Assembly (NCBI GenBank): GCA_018697195.1
Contig: CM031858.1
Location: 75,513,001 to 75,577,000 of the forward strand
Reading direction: 5' to 3'
DNA length: 64,000 nucleotides
From: Certhia americana
Taxonomy: Eukaryota > Chordata > Aves > Passeriformes > Certhiidae
In this document: positions 50,620-63,495 of the stretch, piece by piece
How the letters are laid out: every line of letters begins with the position of its first letter
Position numbering within the stretch: the first letter of the stretch is position 1
The notes under the pieces: generated by a model
What the model saw: only the letters and a program-made list of their open reading frames with translations
The model's database searches: none
What the model was told of the DNA's origin: nothing
Translations under genes and position numbers: made by a program

Positions 50620-53600
50620 CTGTTACTCACACACAGCATCAAATGTCAGTTGTGTACCATCCAAATTCTGTGTAGATGTTTTAAAAGACTTATGTTTTAG
50701 ACAATGCTTAAGGTAACAAACTTTATCAAACATGGCATCAGTCTTGGGACTGTCCTAGCAGTCCTTGCAATGTCCTAGCCCTCGGTAAAACATTCTGTTA
50801 AATAAGCTAGCTCAAAATTCCTGGAGGATGGGTCTTACTTCTTAAAATTCCAACTTGGAATAAAAGAAAATATTAAAAAAAATTATATTGTCTTTGGAGA
50901 TTTGTCTGATAGAGGCAGAATGATCTCTGCTACCAGCATTTCCATAATTCATGGAATGTTGAAGTGATATTCTCACTTTCCCAAAGTATGCTTTGGGTAT
51001 TTAAAGACAGTCCATTTTGACTTTTCTTTATTCTACTCTGTGCATCCTTTCAATCAACCTTTCCTTTTAATTCTCCTGAGTATGAAGTTGAAAAAGCATA
51101 ATGCTGTTTGCAAAATCTTTTTTTACATTCTCTCACCTCACCATCAGTCCACATTTGCCTGATAGTTTTCTTCTTTTCTCTCTCACTGTATTATTATACA
51201 AAACAAATTTCAGTCTAATGTGGCCCTAATGCAAGGTTGTTTGTCACATCAATGATGTATCCTGTACACTATAATTGTTTTCTGTACCTTTAAGCTTTTC
51301 TGCACATTTAAAATTGTATTTTTTTTTCTTCATAGATGCCAAGTTTCATTTAGGGTTTTTAGAGTGCTTAAGGCAGTAGAAATTAATATTATTTGGGTCT
51401 TAACCCTATTCAATATTGGAATTGTTAATTGTTTTCTTTCTTCTTTTTTGCTATTGCCCTACTTAAAGTAAGACGTTTTGTAAAATAAAAATACTAAGAA
51501 ACAGGAGAAAAAGAGTTCTATGATTGTATTGTCTTAGATGCTGTGAACATGCAGGCAGATTTCTAGACTACTTCTAAAGACTACACAGAGTATCTCTTAG
51601 TTATCACTACATTATTCAATAATAATGGTATGAATGACATGAATACAATTGGTAGGAATACTTACAAAAAAAAACCCCCTACTAAGATTGTTCCTTTTTC
51701 TGAAAGATCAATTTGAAAAGCAGTAAAGTAAACACTGATTGAAGGAAATGCATTATATCACCTTTTAAAATCTGCTGTCCTTTAACTTTCAGGCATTTTC
51801 TACAAGTTTTTCTTTAATTGCATGTGTTTGGGAGCAGTGGAGAGAATTATGCATCATGTTCTGGTAGGTAACAGACATACCTGCATTATAAGAAAGAAAA
51901 TATCTCTGACAAGGTAAATAAAACAATTTATTTGCGCGGCAGTCTTGATATTTTCCATGAAGCAACAGAAGTTAGACACTGGATTAATAAAACTGTTTTG
52001 GTTTTTGATTTTTGATTTTTTTTTTTGTATGAATGGCCAGAGATGAAAAATATCTTGTTTTGCTTATATGCAGATATTAATTTTAATGAAATGGAATTAA
52101 TACTAAAACAACTCTAGGTACAGAGGACTATAACTCTATGAGCTGCTGCACTACAGGCATTTCTTAATGTATGTTTTGAAGAGAAACATGCTTAAAGAAG
52201 GTATTCTATAAATCAAAGGAAACATTTCACTCACAACTATTGCTGGCAGATCCACAAAACTGGTGCACCTGCTTGACAAGCATTGTATCCTAGTGATGCC
52301 AAAATAAGGAATAAGTCTAGGCACCTGGTGACTGCCCATTTTGTTGCTAGACTTAGACACATTCATCAACCAGCATGTTTATATTGGATCCATTAAGTAA
52401 AACAAAAAAATTTGGGATGTTTTTTTCTAAAAATTGCAGGCAACTTGCTATGTTTGTTGTCTGTGAGAACAATATGCAGAACAAGGAAAAGGTTATTTCA
52501 TTCTCTGACTCTTTAATTCAATTATATCCTAAAACTCATTGTGTGCTTCAAAAATAAATTAACTCGAGATGTTATTCTGCTCTCCATCTGCTGCATTTCT
52601 TTAAATATATTACTTCCACTCCTAGATCAGTTTAAGTGATTATTTTCCTATCAAACCCATAGGCATATTTTCCTTTCTTTTTTTTTTTTTAATGCCTCTG
52701 TTCTAGAAATTGCCTCATAAACCATGTGACTTTCTCATTTACTCTTTTTTTCCCTTGAATGAAAAGCAGCCAGTAAAATGCAGTTAATGGCTGTTTTATG
52801 CCTCTGCTGCTGTAGACTTTGTAACAGCATGCTTCATGTTTTCCATCTGTGGTCTGTGTCTGGCTCTCAGAAGAGGTTGTGTGATTGTAGAGCAAATGAG
52901 CAGAGTACAGTTACATTGTTGCCCCTTGATGCTGAGACAAAAAATGGCAGAAGAGGCTACTTGAGATAACCAGATCTTGGGTCATTCCCTTTCAAAGCAT
53001 TTCTGCTTCAGTTTGATCAGGCTGATACAGCTGCTCAAGATTTCCACATCAGTATTAGCCATGCTAAATGAAAGATGTAAAACGTCTTCATAACACAACG
53101 TATTTCCTGTCTGCTCTTCATGGTACATGTACCACTTTAAGATCAGTGAAGGAGTAGAATAAACTTGTGCAGATCTCTCAGAAGTATTAAATGAATCTTG
53201 AATTATTAGCAGAGCTAAATATTTATGGTTAACTAATAAATCACAATTATATTTGGTTGATAAGAGCTCAAGGAAAACCATTGAATTTCACTGGTTCCCA
53301 CCAAATGGGGACTGGTCAGAAAAACTGCAGCACTTTCCCTTAAGCAATTTAAATACTCTGATATCATAGAACTGTCCAAGTTGGAAATCTCTACATACAT
53401 TTATATTCAAATTATTATACATGAAAGTCAATCATGCTTTCATTGCATTAAGGGTAGCCTGTCTGAGACTTTGTCCAGGAGGCTGAAGAATTTGGTACAA
53501 TTTCTTTAAATATATGATTTGAGACTCTGCAAACCAGTCATTCTTACATTTGTTTTTCTCTTTGTGAGATATATGTAGTACTTGCAAAAGTTAAAGGCTT

Positions 53601-54680
53601 TTTATTATGTGAAATTTGCATTTTTTAAATTTTTGGCATCCTTAAATGAAGATTTATTCAGAAACATCGAAATTAACAAATCTTCAAGATAGATATATGT
53701 GCTGTTGAACAGATGTCTGTCTTGATACCTTTATGCTGCTCTAATACTGCCTTCATAGAGACAAAAATTGAACAGCTGTTGAGTTTTCAAATGAATATAG
53801 TGAAATTGAGTATTCATGTCATGCTGATTGCAATCCTAAAACCAAAAAAAGACCAGTTTCATGCCACTGCTCCAGTATTTAGTACAATTAATCTTAAGAA
53901 GTCCTATGTAATTGGTTTGTCTAGCTGCGTTAGCTGAGGTTTTGAGTTTTGAATAACTGATTCAAGTCTTACCTTCTTCCCAGTAAAACCCATATCTTTT
54001 AGAAATCTGTTTCATGTTTTTCACTGCTTGTTGTGTGTGGGTGTGCTGGTTTTGTGTAGGGTAGAATTTAATTTTTCACAGTAGCTGATATGGGGCTGTA
54101 TCTTGGATTTGCGTTGAAAACAGGGTTGATAGCAGAGGGATGGTTCCACTCTAGCTGAGCAGGGCTTGCCCAGAGCCAGGAGCTTTTCTGCCCCTCATCC
54201 CACCCTCCACCAGTGAGGAGGCTGGGGGTGCACACGAAGAGGGGGCAGGAGCAGGCTGGGACAGCTGACCCAACCAAGCAATGGGTTATTCAATACTGTA
54301 TGGTGTTGTGCTTAGCATTAGTATCAGGGGAAGGAAGAAGGGAGGGGACGCATTTAGAGGGATGATGTTTGTCTTCCCAAGTCATCATAATAGGAGATGG
54401 AGCCCTGCTTTCCTAAAGATGGCTGAACACCTGTGTGCTGAACACCGCAGGAAGTGGTGAATGATTTCCTTGTTTTGCTTTGCTTGTATGTGAAGATCTT
54501 ACCTTGCCTATTAAAATGTCTTTATCTCAACCTATGGAGGATGATAAGTCCCCTTTAGGAGTTCCTCTTGCCCTCCCATGGAGGAATCAGGCTGATGTCC
54601 TGAGTCATCCCTAAGATAAGCAATTTACTTCAAGCTTACAGAGGTCCCAGTAAACTACACCCCGCATACCTGCTTCTTTC

Positions 54681-54723
54681 ATGCAAATAGTCTGTATCCA
54701 CCCCTTGTCTGTCCCTATAAAAG
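54681..54723 (+). promoter_or_regulatory. LTR promoter: octamer plus TATA box
   Basis: ATGCAAAT (54681-54688) is a consensus octamer site for POU factors, and TATAAAAG (54716-54723) is a consensus TATA box 28 bases further on. The spacing is that of a normal pol II core promoter with a proximal activator. This fits the U3 end of the nested LTR. Activity today is unknown. Confidence 0.7.
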
Positions 54724-54786
54724 CCCCAGCCTCAGCCTCTGTTTTTGGAGCTTTCTGTTCCCGATTCCCTTTTCAGAGTCACTGAC

Positions 54787-54792
54787 AATAAA
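54787..54792 (+). terminator. AATAAA poly(A) signal of nested LTR
   Basis: A consensus AATAAA lies about 64 bases after the TATA box, as expected for the R region of a retroviral LTR with a short R. CT/GT-rich sequence follows within 50 bases (TCCTCTCTTTCTCGTTCC). Confidence 0.75.
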
Positions 54793-54849
54793 GTCATATC
54801 TGTGGAATCGCCACACAGACTCCTCTCTTTCTCGTTCCTGCGTCGGCCT

Positions 54850-54927
54850 GGGGATTCCAGCATTGAGCTGAAAATCACTATTGAGCTGAGAATCACTATC
54901 GAGCTGAAATCACTTGCTGGAATCCCC
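54850..54927 (+). repeat. three 18-bp repeats enclosed by a 13-bp inverted repeat
   Basis: ATTGAGCTGAAAATCACT (54862-54879), ATTGAGCTGAGAATCACT (54880-54897) and a 17-base third copy (54898-54914) stand in tandem. They are bracketed by GGGGATTCCAGCA (54850-54862) and its exact complement TGCTGGAATCCCC (54915-54927). In an LTR transcript this would be a 13-bp stem holding all repeats in its loop. It lies after the poly(A) signal, so in U5 or the end of R. Confidence 0.85.
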
Positions 54928-57099
54928 TCACAGCTAAGGAAGCAGCAGTACCCCTAGTAGGTGTTCTCCTTGGAGACACATCTCTCTGGGAAGTATACAG
55001 CCCCTGGGTACACTTCTTACCCAGCTTCCCGGCTGCATCATCAGCCCATGAGAGTTTTCCTATTTCCTCCCAATTCCACAAAGGGAGAATGAGTGAGAGG
55101 CTGTGTGGGGCTTAGCTGCTTGCTGGGGTTAAACTATGACAATGGCTTATGAGATTCAGAGGTTTCAGATGAGTTACAAAGGAGACTGGGACAGAAAGAT
55201 TCTATCTGAAACACATATTCAAGTTTTCTTTAGTTTGTGTCTGTATTTTCTAAATCAGACTGAGAACACTTTAACTGTAAAGCGCAGAAATCTAATCTGA
55301 TTTGAATCATCTCTCTTTCTGCACAAGACTTTATATCCTGAGGGGTGATTCACCATTTTTTTTTTTTTTTTTTTATATCAACCAGACCAATTTTTCTGGG
55401 GAAGGCAGCTGATCTTCTCCTATTCTCTTCTCACTTTGCCTGAGATGTTCTCTATCTCACTGATACTTAATGAATCACAAAGCATCCTCCCCAAAAGAGA
55501 AAACATTGGGAATTTTCAATCTTCTTTTGGGAAAGAAGTGTTCCTTGTTCAAACAGCAAGTGAGCTTAGATACAGCAATATTTTACTTTTTTTAAATTTA
55601 TCCTAACAACACTTATCTCAAGGGAAGTGACCTCCAGCCCAGAAGGTGAATACTGTAGGTAAGCAATGGTGGTATTAAGAAATTATTTATTGTCATCTTA
55701 GATTCTTATTTTTAAACAGCCACATGTTTACTTACTAAACCTTTGTAAACATTGAGCTACTGTGGCTGAGGAGGTGGAAAGAAACCAATAGATGCTAGCT
55801 GTCAGTGAGATATAAGAAGGAATATAGTAACATAGGAAAAAAATTTCATCTTTAGTGACCAAATGATTAAGTCCTCTGAAATATTAATCTAAGTGTAATG
55901 GTGACCTTTCATCATATTTTTTTTTTTTTTTATTCTAATCTCTTTTCTAAGACAATATTTTTGAGTTCAGTGTTGTATTTTTTGTTTCTAATTGTCACAA
56001 AATGTGATTTACTACACAGGCCACTAACTCAAATAACTGAGGTAGTTGAACCAAGGTATTTTTAAAGGCATTTCACTCTGTTTAGATTAACGTGTGCCTT
56101 CTTCAAGGACTCAACTTCAAATAAAGTCCTAAGAATGTATCTTTTGTTGCAGATGGTAGCCACAGGTATTTTCTTCTTTGATTTGGAGGAATAACTCCTC
56201 TCCTACCCATCCCTGCTTAATAACTTCTTGCAAACTGTTCTCAAACACACCCTCTGAAAATGAGAATATTTCCTTTCTGGAGCTTCACTGCCAAAAACAT
56301 GATAATTCCCAGTATGTGCAAGAAGGTTTTTTTTTCCAAATCAGATGGATGAGAAATACTTAGTAGTTAAAACTTCTGTAAGTGAATAAGTTATCAATAA
56401 ATGTTATTAAATGATTGAATTTTTCTAGGAAAATATAACAGTATTTCTAGATGTACTTTTCATGCTGTGAAAACTAGGAATAGCTGAGTGAACACAAATA
56501 CAAAATTACTCCAGTTAACTGCTTCATATTCCATTACAACACATGGAAAATACTAGTTCATGCACTTATACTAGTTGCAGGTTTTCACAAATTGCAACAT
56601 TCAATGACAGAAATCAACAAATAATGAGAAGCTATAGAAATGTGTAAATAATAAAATATTTTTGCATTGCCTGAAATAAATGAGGGTCAAAATGCAGTAA
56701 ATTCTTATATTATTATTGAGGAAAACATGCAAGTGTACAGGTGAGTCAGCTGATCTGGTGACAGTAATTTGGATGAGAATTTTTAAACTGTATGGTCTCA
56801 CATGTTTTTTACCCAATCTTGTTAGTCCTTTTTAGCCAGGAGATCTCACTGTTATACCAAGAGGTCAGTAGTCTTTTTGCTTTGTGTGTTGGAAAAACTG
56901 TGGTACAAAGAATAATAATTGGATGTTCTGGGTATTTGCCATGCCATAGTGGAGTGCCTACCATAGTAGAATGGAAATACAACTTGCATTTTGCAAGTCC
57001 CCCTCTTGATTGAGTGGAAAGAAATAGTTGCTATGCTGCAATTTAAGAACTCAATTCATGCTGTTAACTTACTGATTCTACCAAAATTCAGAAATACTT

Positions 57100-57260
57100 T
57101 ATATAAGTTGAGGCTGAGTTTCATGCAGTCAAACTACATGCCAGTAATGACGTGATTTGCATTAACTTATCTCCAGTTATCCTTGATATTCATTGATCTA
57201 TTTATATGCCTATAAAAACCATTATGAGAAGTTACTATTAGGTCATTAAGGCAAAAACTT
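57100..57260. promoter_or_regulatory. candidate conserved noncoding element
   Basis: Repeat-free block with an octamer in reverse (ATTTGCAT, 57155-57162) next to TGACGTGA, followed by ATTGATCTATTTATATGCC and GTTACTATTAGGTCATTAAGG. The motif density suggests an enhancer. There is no comparative data here. Confidence 0.2.
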
Positions 57261-60200
57261 TCCTTCTCCAGCTTGACATTTAAAAACCAGGCTTACGAAT
57301 TTAATAGCTTAGTATGATAGATTTGTATCCCATGAAAAGGTCTGGTATATGTGATGAGAAACCATGCAGAACCTTATTAGTAGTTGGTTTGGGTTTTTTT
57401 AATACTCTCCTGAACCTAGATGTCCCATAATAATTAGGAAGCGAGTGGAAAGCCAATTTTCACTCCATGTACTTTTGGACCAGGTAGAAAACCAATTAAT
57501 CTGATTCTAATAGACTATAATGGGGAAAGTAAAATTCTAAGTGGTGGGACTAATCCAGACTTTCTGCAGAACTCAAGAATCATGGAGAATGTCTTGCAAT
57601 TTTCCTATGCTTCTATCTTTAGTTGATCATAACAGCAAATTGTCTTGAGACAAAGTAAAAATACTGGAGGCCTAAGCACCCATCCAATTTCAAGTGTTCA
57701 GTCCTATATTACACCAGGAGTCTGTGAGGGAGAATAAAAGACATCCTGTGTCCAAATCATCATCAAATTTTCATCCTGTGGGATGAAATCCAGATACAGG
57801 AAGTGGAAAACTTCCTGCTGCAGTGAATTGACAGCCACAGAAAGGAGTGTCGAGGTGAAAAAGGAAGGAAAAGGTGAATCACTCCTAATTACTGAGTTGG
57901 CTTCCAGATGTCACCTCTCATAGGTACTTCGACTGGAGTAGTGGGGGAAGAAATGCAGCAGCTGAGGAGCTATGAAACTGATGGAGCAACCACCATTAGC
58001 TGTGGCAATTAAACAGTGAAGGAAATGGAATGAGACATTCCATCACAAATTGTAGATAGCTGGGATGATACATTAGCACAATTAATTTTTTCTTTTTCAT
58101 AACGCAAGATCAAGAATGTCTCATAAATTGTTTTTCCTACATGAGTAAATCAATATGATCTTTCTATGTATTGTATGCCCCCTTTCCCCATCACCCAGAA
58201 AATAAATTTGCATCCACACTCAATCTGCATGGAAAAATACAAGTATCTTGTTCGAAACAGACAAGAAATGTGTACTAATTATGCAAAGGAGAATTTTTCA
58301 TTCAGAGAATGAAATTCTTAATAGCAGAGGTGATCAGAAAATCCCATGTTTAAGAATCTTTAAGCAGCTGAAACGGATGGGATTAACACAGTGGTTTAAT
58401 AGAGGATGAGAAGAGAGAGCACAGGCAAAGAACTTTTCTAATCCTGACAAACAGAATAATAGACAGTAATTCACAGGTTGAGGAAATTTTATTGTGAAGA
58501 ACTTATTTTCAAAGCTATCCAAATGGAAAACTTGTCCAACAAAATATCACTTCTCTAGTGCCAGTTTTAAGAGTGCTTAAATGAGCTATTTTCCATTAAC
58601 AGAGCTTATAGTTATTGTAACAATAAAATAAACTTTAATTATTGGCAGACATAGAAATTTTAGAGATCTCTTGTGCAGCCCTGCATTTTCCAATAATGCA
58701 CTGTTTTTCTTAGAAGTTGCATCACTTTCTGTACTGTAGGAGTTAATAAGTCCCCCTATGGACGTTGAATGTTTTTAGCCTTTCTCTGCATAGTTTTGTG
58801 ACCAAACTTCCCACAGAACCAGCAGATCTTGTCACAACCAAAGGAAAAGAGCAAGTGAAGTCCATATATCAAGTGTTTTGGGTTGCATCTGTGTGTAACA
58901 CTGCCATTTCAAGTTTAATATTTTGTTGATTTGTCTTCTTCTATCAGTAAACAAAAATTTTGTTGATTTTATGTCACTGAGGAAAATTTTAGTTACTTTT
59001 CATGTAATTTTGTGTTTTATTGTAGCACTTTAAGTTAACTACAAAGGTCACACAGTAATTCTCTTGACAAATCCCATACGAAGCAATCATAAAGACCATT
59101 AGCTATGACAGAAATGCTCACCCCACAAAGAAATAAATTCAAGCCAACTGAGATGTTATTGTTAAAACAAAACCCCTTTGCAACAGGAGTTGCCAAAATG
59201 TCTGACATGCCCAATATTAGTCATTCAGACATTCAAAAATATCATCCTTTTGAACTAAATTAAATAACAAAGCATTTTAAACTTCATTTACAGTCCTCTG
59301 TAAAAAAAAAAATGACAAATCTTCTTCCTAATTAAAGGGATGACTGAATTAAGCAGATATTCCTCTTAGCGTATTCAGACACAAATGGGCAGCATTACTG
59401 TTTTTAGTTTTCTTAAGAAAAAGATAACTGAATATTTATTGTCTGTGGAATTGAGTATGTGACAAAACAAACAATCACAGAGTTACTGAAAGAGGAGCTA
59501 CTGGAGGGTATCCATCACTGAGAAAAAAACCCCAAAACTTGTAAGAAATATATTTTTTTTCTTCTAAGGCCTTTTTGGAGAACAGGATAACCACATATCT
59601 ATGGGGATATACAGATGGATAAATATATCTCATTTTCTATGACTAGAAACATGTATGAAAATTCCAATTTTAAGAATTTCATAGTTATTCTTAATAAAAC
59701 AGCTGTTCTGATTCCAAGAGCATCTTCAAATATACAACTGGTAATATAATATTTGTTTCTATATATTTTCTTTCCTATGCATTTCATGTCATATCTACAA
59801 GTGTCAAAATCAATGAAAGATGATCATTATGGAAGTAGGCTGTTAAAAGACACACAATGAAAATGTGTTTAAAATTTTAAAAGGTTATTTATTTGTTTTC
59901 TTTATATACTAAAGATATGGACTTGAGTACTAATTACTTTGGTTTTAAAGGGGGGTCAGCCTTTGGTTTTGGGTAACAACATACACCGGGAATTAAATTT
60001 TTATATGTGTTCCACACCTTTGTTCCCTAATGTCACAAACTACTGTGTAATCTAGGTTAAATTTCCTGTGAAGAATGTGTTTATCATCTTTCTTCAGTTT
60101 GTCTTGTTTGTATAAATTTTAGAAAAATATAGTCTGCTGGTTGCCTTTTGTTTTGCAGTGGCACAATGCTTACACTAATGCTCTAGTCTCGGTTGGGGGC

Positions 60201-60833
60201 TTTTAGATGTCACTGGAATACAGATTCATTTTTTTTCCTGAAATGTATTCTGCCATTCTTGAGAAAAAAATTTTGAGATAAATTTAGATCTCTCCCTAGA
60301 AGAGTAACTATGGAGGTGCATGTAAAATAAAAGTGAGTATACCATGAACCTAACTTGATAATAGAAATATCTGAGTTTAATTGGTGCTTAAGTGTTCATC
60401 TGTTCCTGGCATTCTATCCTCAAACCACAAGACTTAGTGGGGTCACACTGCAGCTTATTTGACAGAAGCAAGAACTTAATTCACTGAAGCCTAATTCTAA
60501 ATTATTAACTTTTTTTGTCAACCTTACAGCAGATCTAACATCAACAGTGTTCTCTTTTATAACATCAAGCAGTGCAGGTTAAGTAGATTATAGTCATCAG
60601 CTAAACTGCATTCACAGCTATTCTGTTTCGCCAAAATAGCATTAAAGTAGCTGAAGTGCATTCTCAAACATCTCTCTATGTCTTTACTGTCACTCCCTCA
60701 TTTTTCTTCCACAGCCACAATATCTCTCACAAAGACACTGAGTGTTCCTCTTCAATACTGTTATCATATACATTGCTATATCTATCCTTTTCCTCTAGCT
60801 CATCTGTCCTTATTTAACACTCTGACAGCAGTC

Positions 60834-60859
60834 AGAAAGAAAGAAGGAAAGAAAGAAAA
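60834..60859. repeat. GAAA microsatellite
   Basis: About six units of GAAA with one GGAA interruption. Confidence 0.85.
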
Positions 60860-61802
60860 CACATTTTGAAGTCACTCTCCCAAGGACTGGGAAGAGCAAA
60901 AGGTCTTTAATGGCTGCAGATATGCTCTGGTGTGCCAGGAGGTACTCAGTGCTAGCGTGGATATGTGAGTGAGATGGGCAAATGAAATAATTGTTGTAGA
61001 ATTTGAAGGTGTTCAAACCACTCCATGAACCAGGTGTCAATATGATATAACATGGGAGTGAGGCAGCCAAGCCTTATTTCTTTCTACTTATACATTGTCA
61101 CATGCACAGGTTACATGTAAGCATACTTGGCAGCGTTTCTAAGTCTTAGACTACTTGGGAGGAAAACCCAAAGTATTCAGTTGAGTTGAATACAGTGGAA
61201 AATTATTGAAAGTAAATAGTTTTACTTATACAGTCATACTGGGCTGCTAGATACTTGTAACTTAATTTATCTATTTTTAGAGGAGTTACATGAAATTTCT
61301 ATTCCAAGAAATGTCCAAGTTTTGTTCTGAAGTGACTGCTGCATCTCATTGCATCTCGATGCTCTCAGCACTGAAACAAACTGTCACTTTCCAAAAAATC
61401 CTGTCTCTTGCATTTCCCCTTGAGGAATAAAAGTTAGGAGATATTTGAGCATCTTACACAGCTAGAAGTCACAGTCACATTGAAAAGAGTGTGAGGAAGA
61501 AGCTATTTTGCAACTGGATAGCCTTTTATAGAGTTTCCCTTTTGATGTTGAACCTTTAAAACACAAGAGAGAATAAGATATTAATTTAAAAATAATTTTA
61601 AAAATTAAAAAAATATTTTTTAAGTCTTGAAGTATTTCAGTGTACAGTTTTTAAGAATGTATCCACTTTGTTCTTTAGAGGAAAGAGTTGAGGGAACTAC
61701 ACAAAGCACTGCTTTTTCTATAGGCTTTGTGTCATACTTAATGGATTTATCTGTAAATGGATATACATTTCAGTGAAAATAGGTGCAATGTGAAATCTCC
61801 CC

Positions 61803-61869
61803 AGACCTCCCAAGAGGTCTGAATCAGCAGTGCTTATTACCTGTATAGTAAATCTACATATTTACTATA
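61803..61869. repeat. two hairpins in a row
   Basis: AGACCTC/GAGGTCT (61803-61809 with 61814-61820, loop CCAA) is followed 23 bases later by a 10-bp perfect stem TATAGTAAAT/ATTTACTATA (61844-61853 with 61860-61869, loop CTACAT). No RNA family is recognised. Confidence 0.65.
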
Positions 61870-62188
61870 TGGGATGTATTCATTGGTGCTCACTGTAGCA
61901 CCACCCCTGTTTCACTTGTGGGTTTGGTTCACCTCAGCAGCTACTTTGGTATGAAACTGGATTCTCAGGCATTGGATTTCTACAGGTGCACGTGGTTTGT
62001 TCAAGAGAGGTCCTGTGACCAAGGCCTGATTAGGTACTATTCTGACATGAATCTTCCCAAGAAGCAATTTGTGATTGGTTTTGTGTTCTGCATGGAAGAT
62101 TCCTCCTACAGCTTTTCCTTTTTGCTGTTCAGTACTGAAAAATTATGAAGAATCATTTTTAAGTCTAACCAGGCTTCCATCTCAAGAA

Positions 62189-62193
<5 letters not shown>

Positions 62194-62219
<26 letters not shown>
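62194..62219. repeat. T26 homopolymer
   Basis: Twenty-six T residues. A second, shorter T run follows at about 62247-62255. It is not tied to a recognisable retroelement on either strand. Confidence 0.9.
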
Positions 62220-63464
62220 CAAATTCATCTGAATATTTCAGTTTCCTTTTTTTTTGCACCCCACAGAGTGACAAGTGACTTGCCATAACTCTAGAAACTG
62301 TAGTGTACTGGCACATGACTGCATGGATGAAAAAGTATATAATATTCTTTTGATAGAAAATATTGAAAGCTCTCATTAAAGATATACTTAATGATATTCA
62401 TTGACACACCAATGGGGACACGTTAATTTATGTAATTTGGCATTATATATCCACTTTTGTATAGGTTCCTATTTAATGATCAGGAAGGGATATTTTCTAT
62501 ATATGGATTCTTTTGTACTGTGGCTGAGTATTTCCTGCCATCTTTTTAATCTGTAGCTTCTTACATTTCTTGATTTTAATTAGGAAAAAAAGTCTTCTGC
62601 ATATAGAACTGAAAAATTTAATGATCTGTAATATGTAAGGCTACTGACTTGATGTGCATTGTGCCCTTAGTATTCTTGGGATAGGTATCTTTCCCTTGAC
62701 TATGTTCAGGGGATAGGAAGCATGGTTCTTGTGTCAGTAGATCCATGGTGATCAGTACTAATGGGACATTTGTCAACTACTGCCCAGAGTAAGTGCAGTG
62801 AGTGCTGTACTGAACAAAGACTTGGTGAGGTAGAGGCCAACTCCCATGGCAGCTCTATCAAAGCTGCTTAGATGATAAGCATGGTATTTCCATTCTTTAA
62901 CTAAGGGAACAACAGAGTCTTTTGCGTTGCCAGTAATAGAGTACAGCAGGTAAAATTTCCTATAGGTGCTCAAAATAGGTGAAAGGTATTAAAAAATGAA
63001 AATAGCCTTAAAATGTGAGAGGATTCTTGTGTAATCGAACCTCATTTTGGACATATGACTTAAAGTATTACAGCAGTTCTATGCACCAAAGGAAGATGTT
63101 TGTAGTTTGCTAGCTCTAACAGTCAAATGACAAAGGTTCCTTCTCAAAACTCTCTTTGGAAGGATTTTCTCTTTTTCAAATGTTATAGAAGGCAATGAGA
63201 CTATGCCGTTGCTGTGGTGATCCTGTCTAATGAAAGCTTTATGTCTCCCTGTGTAACTGGCCCTGCACAGCTGACATCAAAAGACAGCTGTTTCTAAAGC
63301 AGACTGAATTCGTGCTGAATACCACTGGCAGGACAACATTTGATGACAAATATGTTTCAGACACCTTTGTGTGTGCTCTCCCATCAATACTTTTAGCATG
63401 TGTAACATATGCACTTCTCTAGTTTGTGTTCACATCATGCATTAAAATTGAGCTGAGCCCTGAG

Positions 63465-63495
63465 TACCACCAGTAATTTGTTACCACTGGTGGTA
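63465..63495. repeat. 10-bp hairpin
   Basis: TACCACCAGT (63465-63474) is perfectly complementary to ACTGGTGGTA (63486-63495) across an 11-base loop. It lies in the motif-dense block 63180-63500. Confidence 0.75.

Larger units (their letters stand above)
47773..54041. other. unique DNA, no gene seen
   Basis: No exon or element in about 6 kb. Simple repeats: a T19 run (47912-47930), a short direct repeat at 50591-50619 and a G-rich cluster at 50296-50320. The part 49000-49330 is free of repeats and may be conserved. Open frames are under 100 codons. Confidence 0.55.
54535..55043 (+). mobile_element. second LTR nested inside the first
   Basis: A sequence of 509 bases with TG...CA ends interrupts the outer LTR. 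It is flanked by ACCTA (54530-54534) and GCCCA (55044-55048), a 5-bp target duplication with two transitions. Removing it restores the outer LTR's CTCAA...CATGAG junction, which is uninterrupted in the minus-strand copy (22866-22887). It has its own promoter and poly(A) signals in plus orientation (see next entries). It carries no coding sequence, so it is a solo LTR of a different, unidentified ERV family. Confidence 0.8.
54042..55141 (+). mobile_element. solo LTR of an avian endogenous retrovirus, split by a nested LTR
   Basis: It begins TGTGCTGGTTTTGTGTAGGG and ends GGGGTTAAACTATGACA, giving TG...CA ends. It matches a common bird ERV LTR that I know from memory and the inverted copy at 22786-23369. 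The 5' part is 54042-54534 and the 3' part 55049-55141; the nested LTR lies between. A variant poly(A) signal ATTAAA sits at 54510-54515, just before the break. The TATA region near 54300 is eroded. No internal retroviral genes are present, so it is a solo LTR. I see no convincing target-site duplication around the outer ends. Exact family naming would need a repeat library. Confidence 0.88.

Noticed and set aside
54037..55146. target-site duplication of the outer LTR
   Set aside because: GTGGG before and ATGGC after do not match. The site is too old or the edges are off by a few bases.
62194..62255. T26 run as the tail of a minus-strand processed pseudogene or LINE
   Set aside because: The sequence after it matches no retroelement or cDNA I recognise, and no target duplication is visible.
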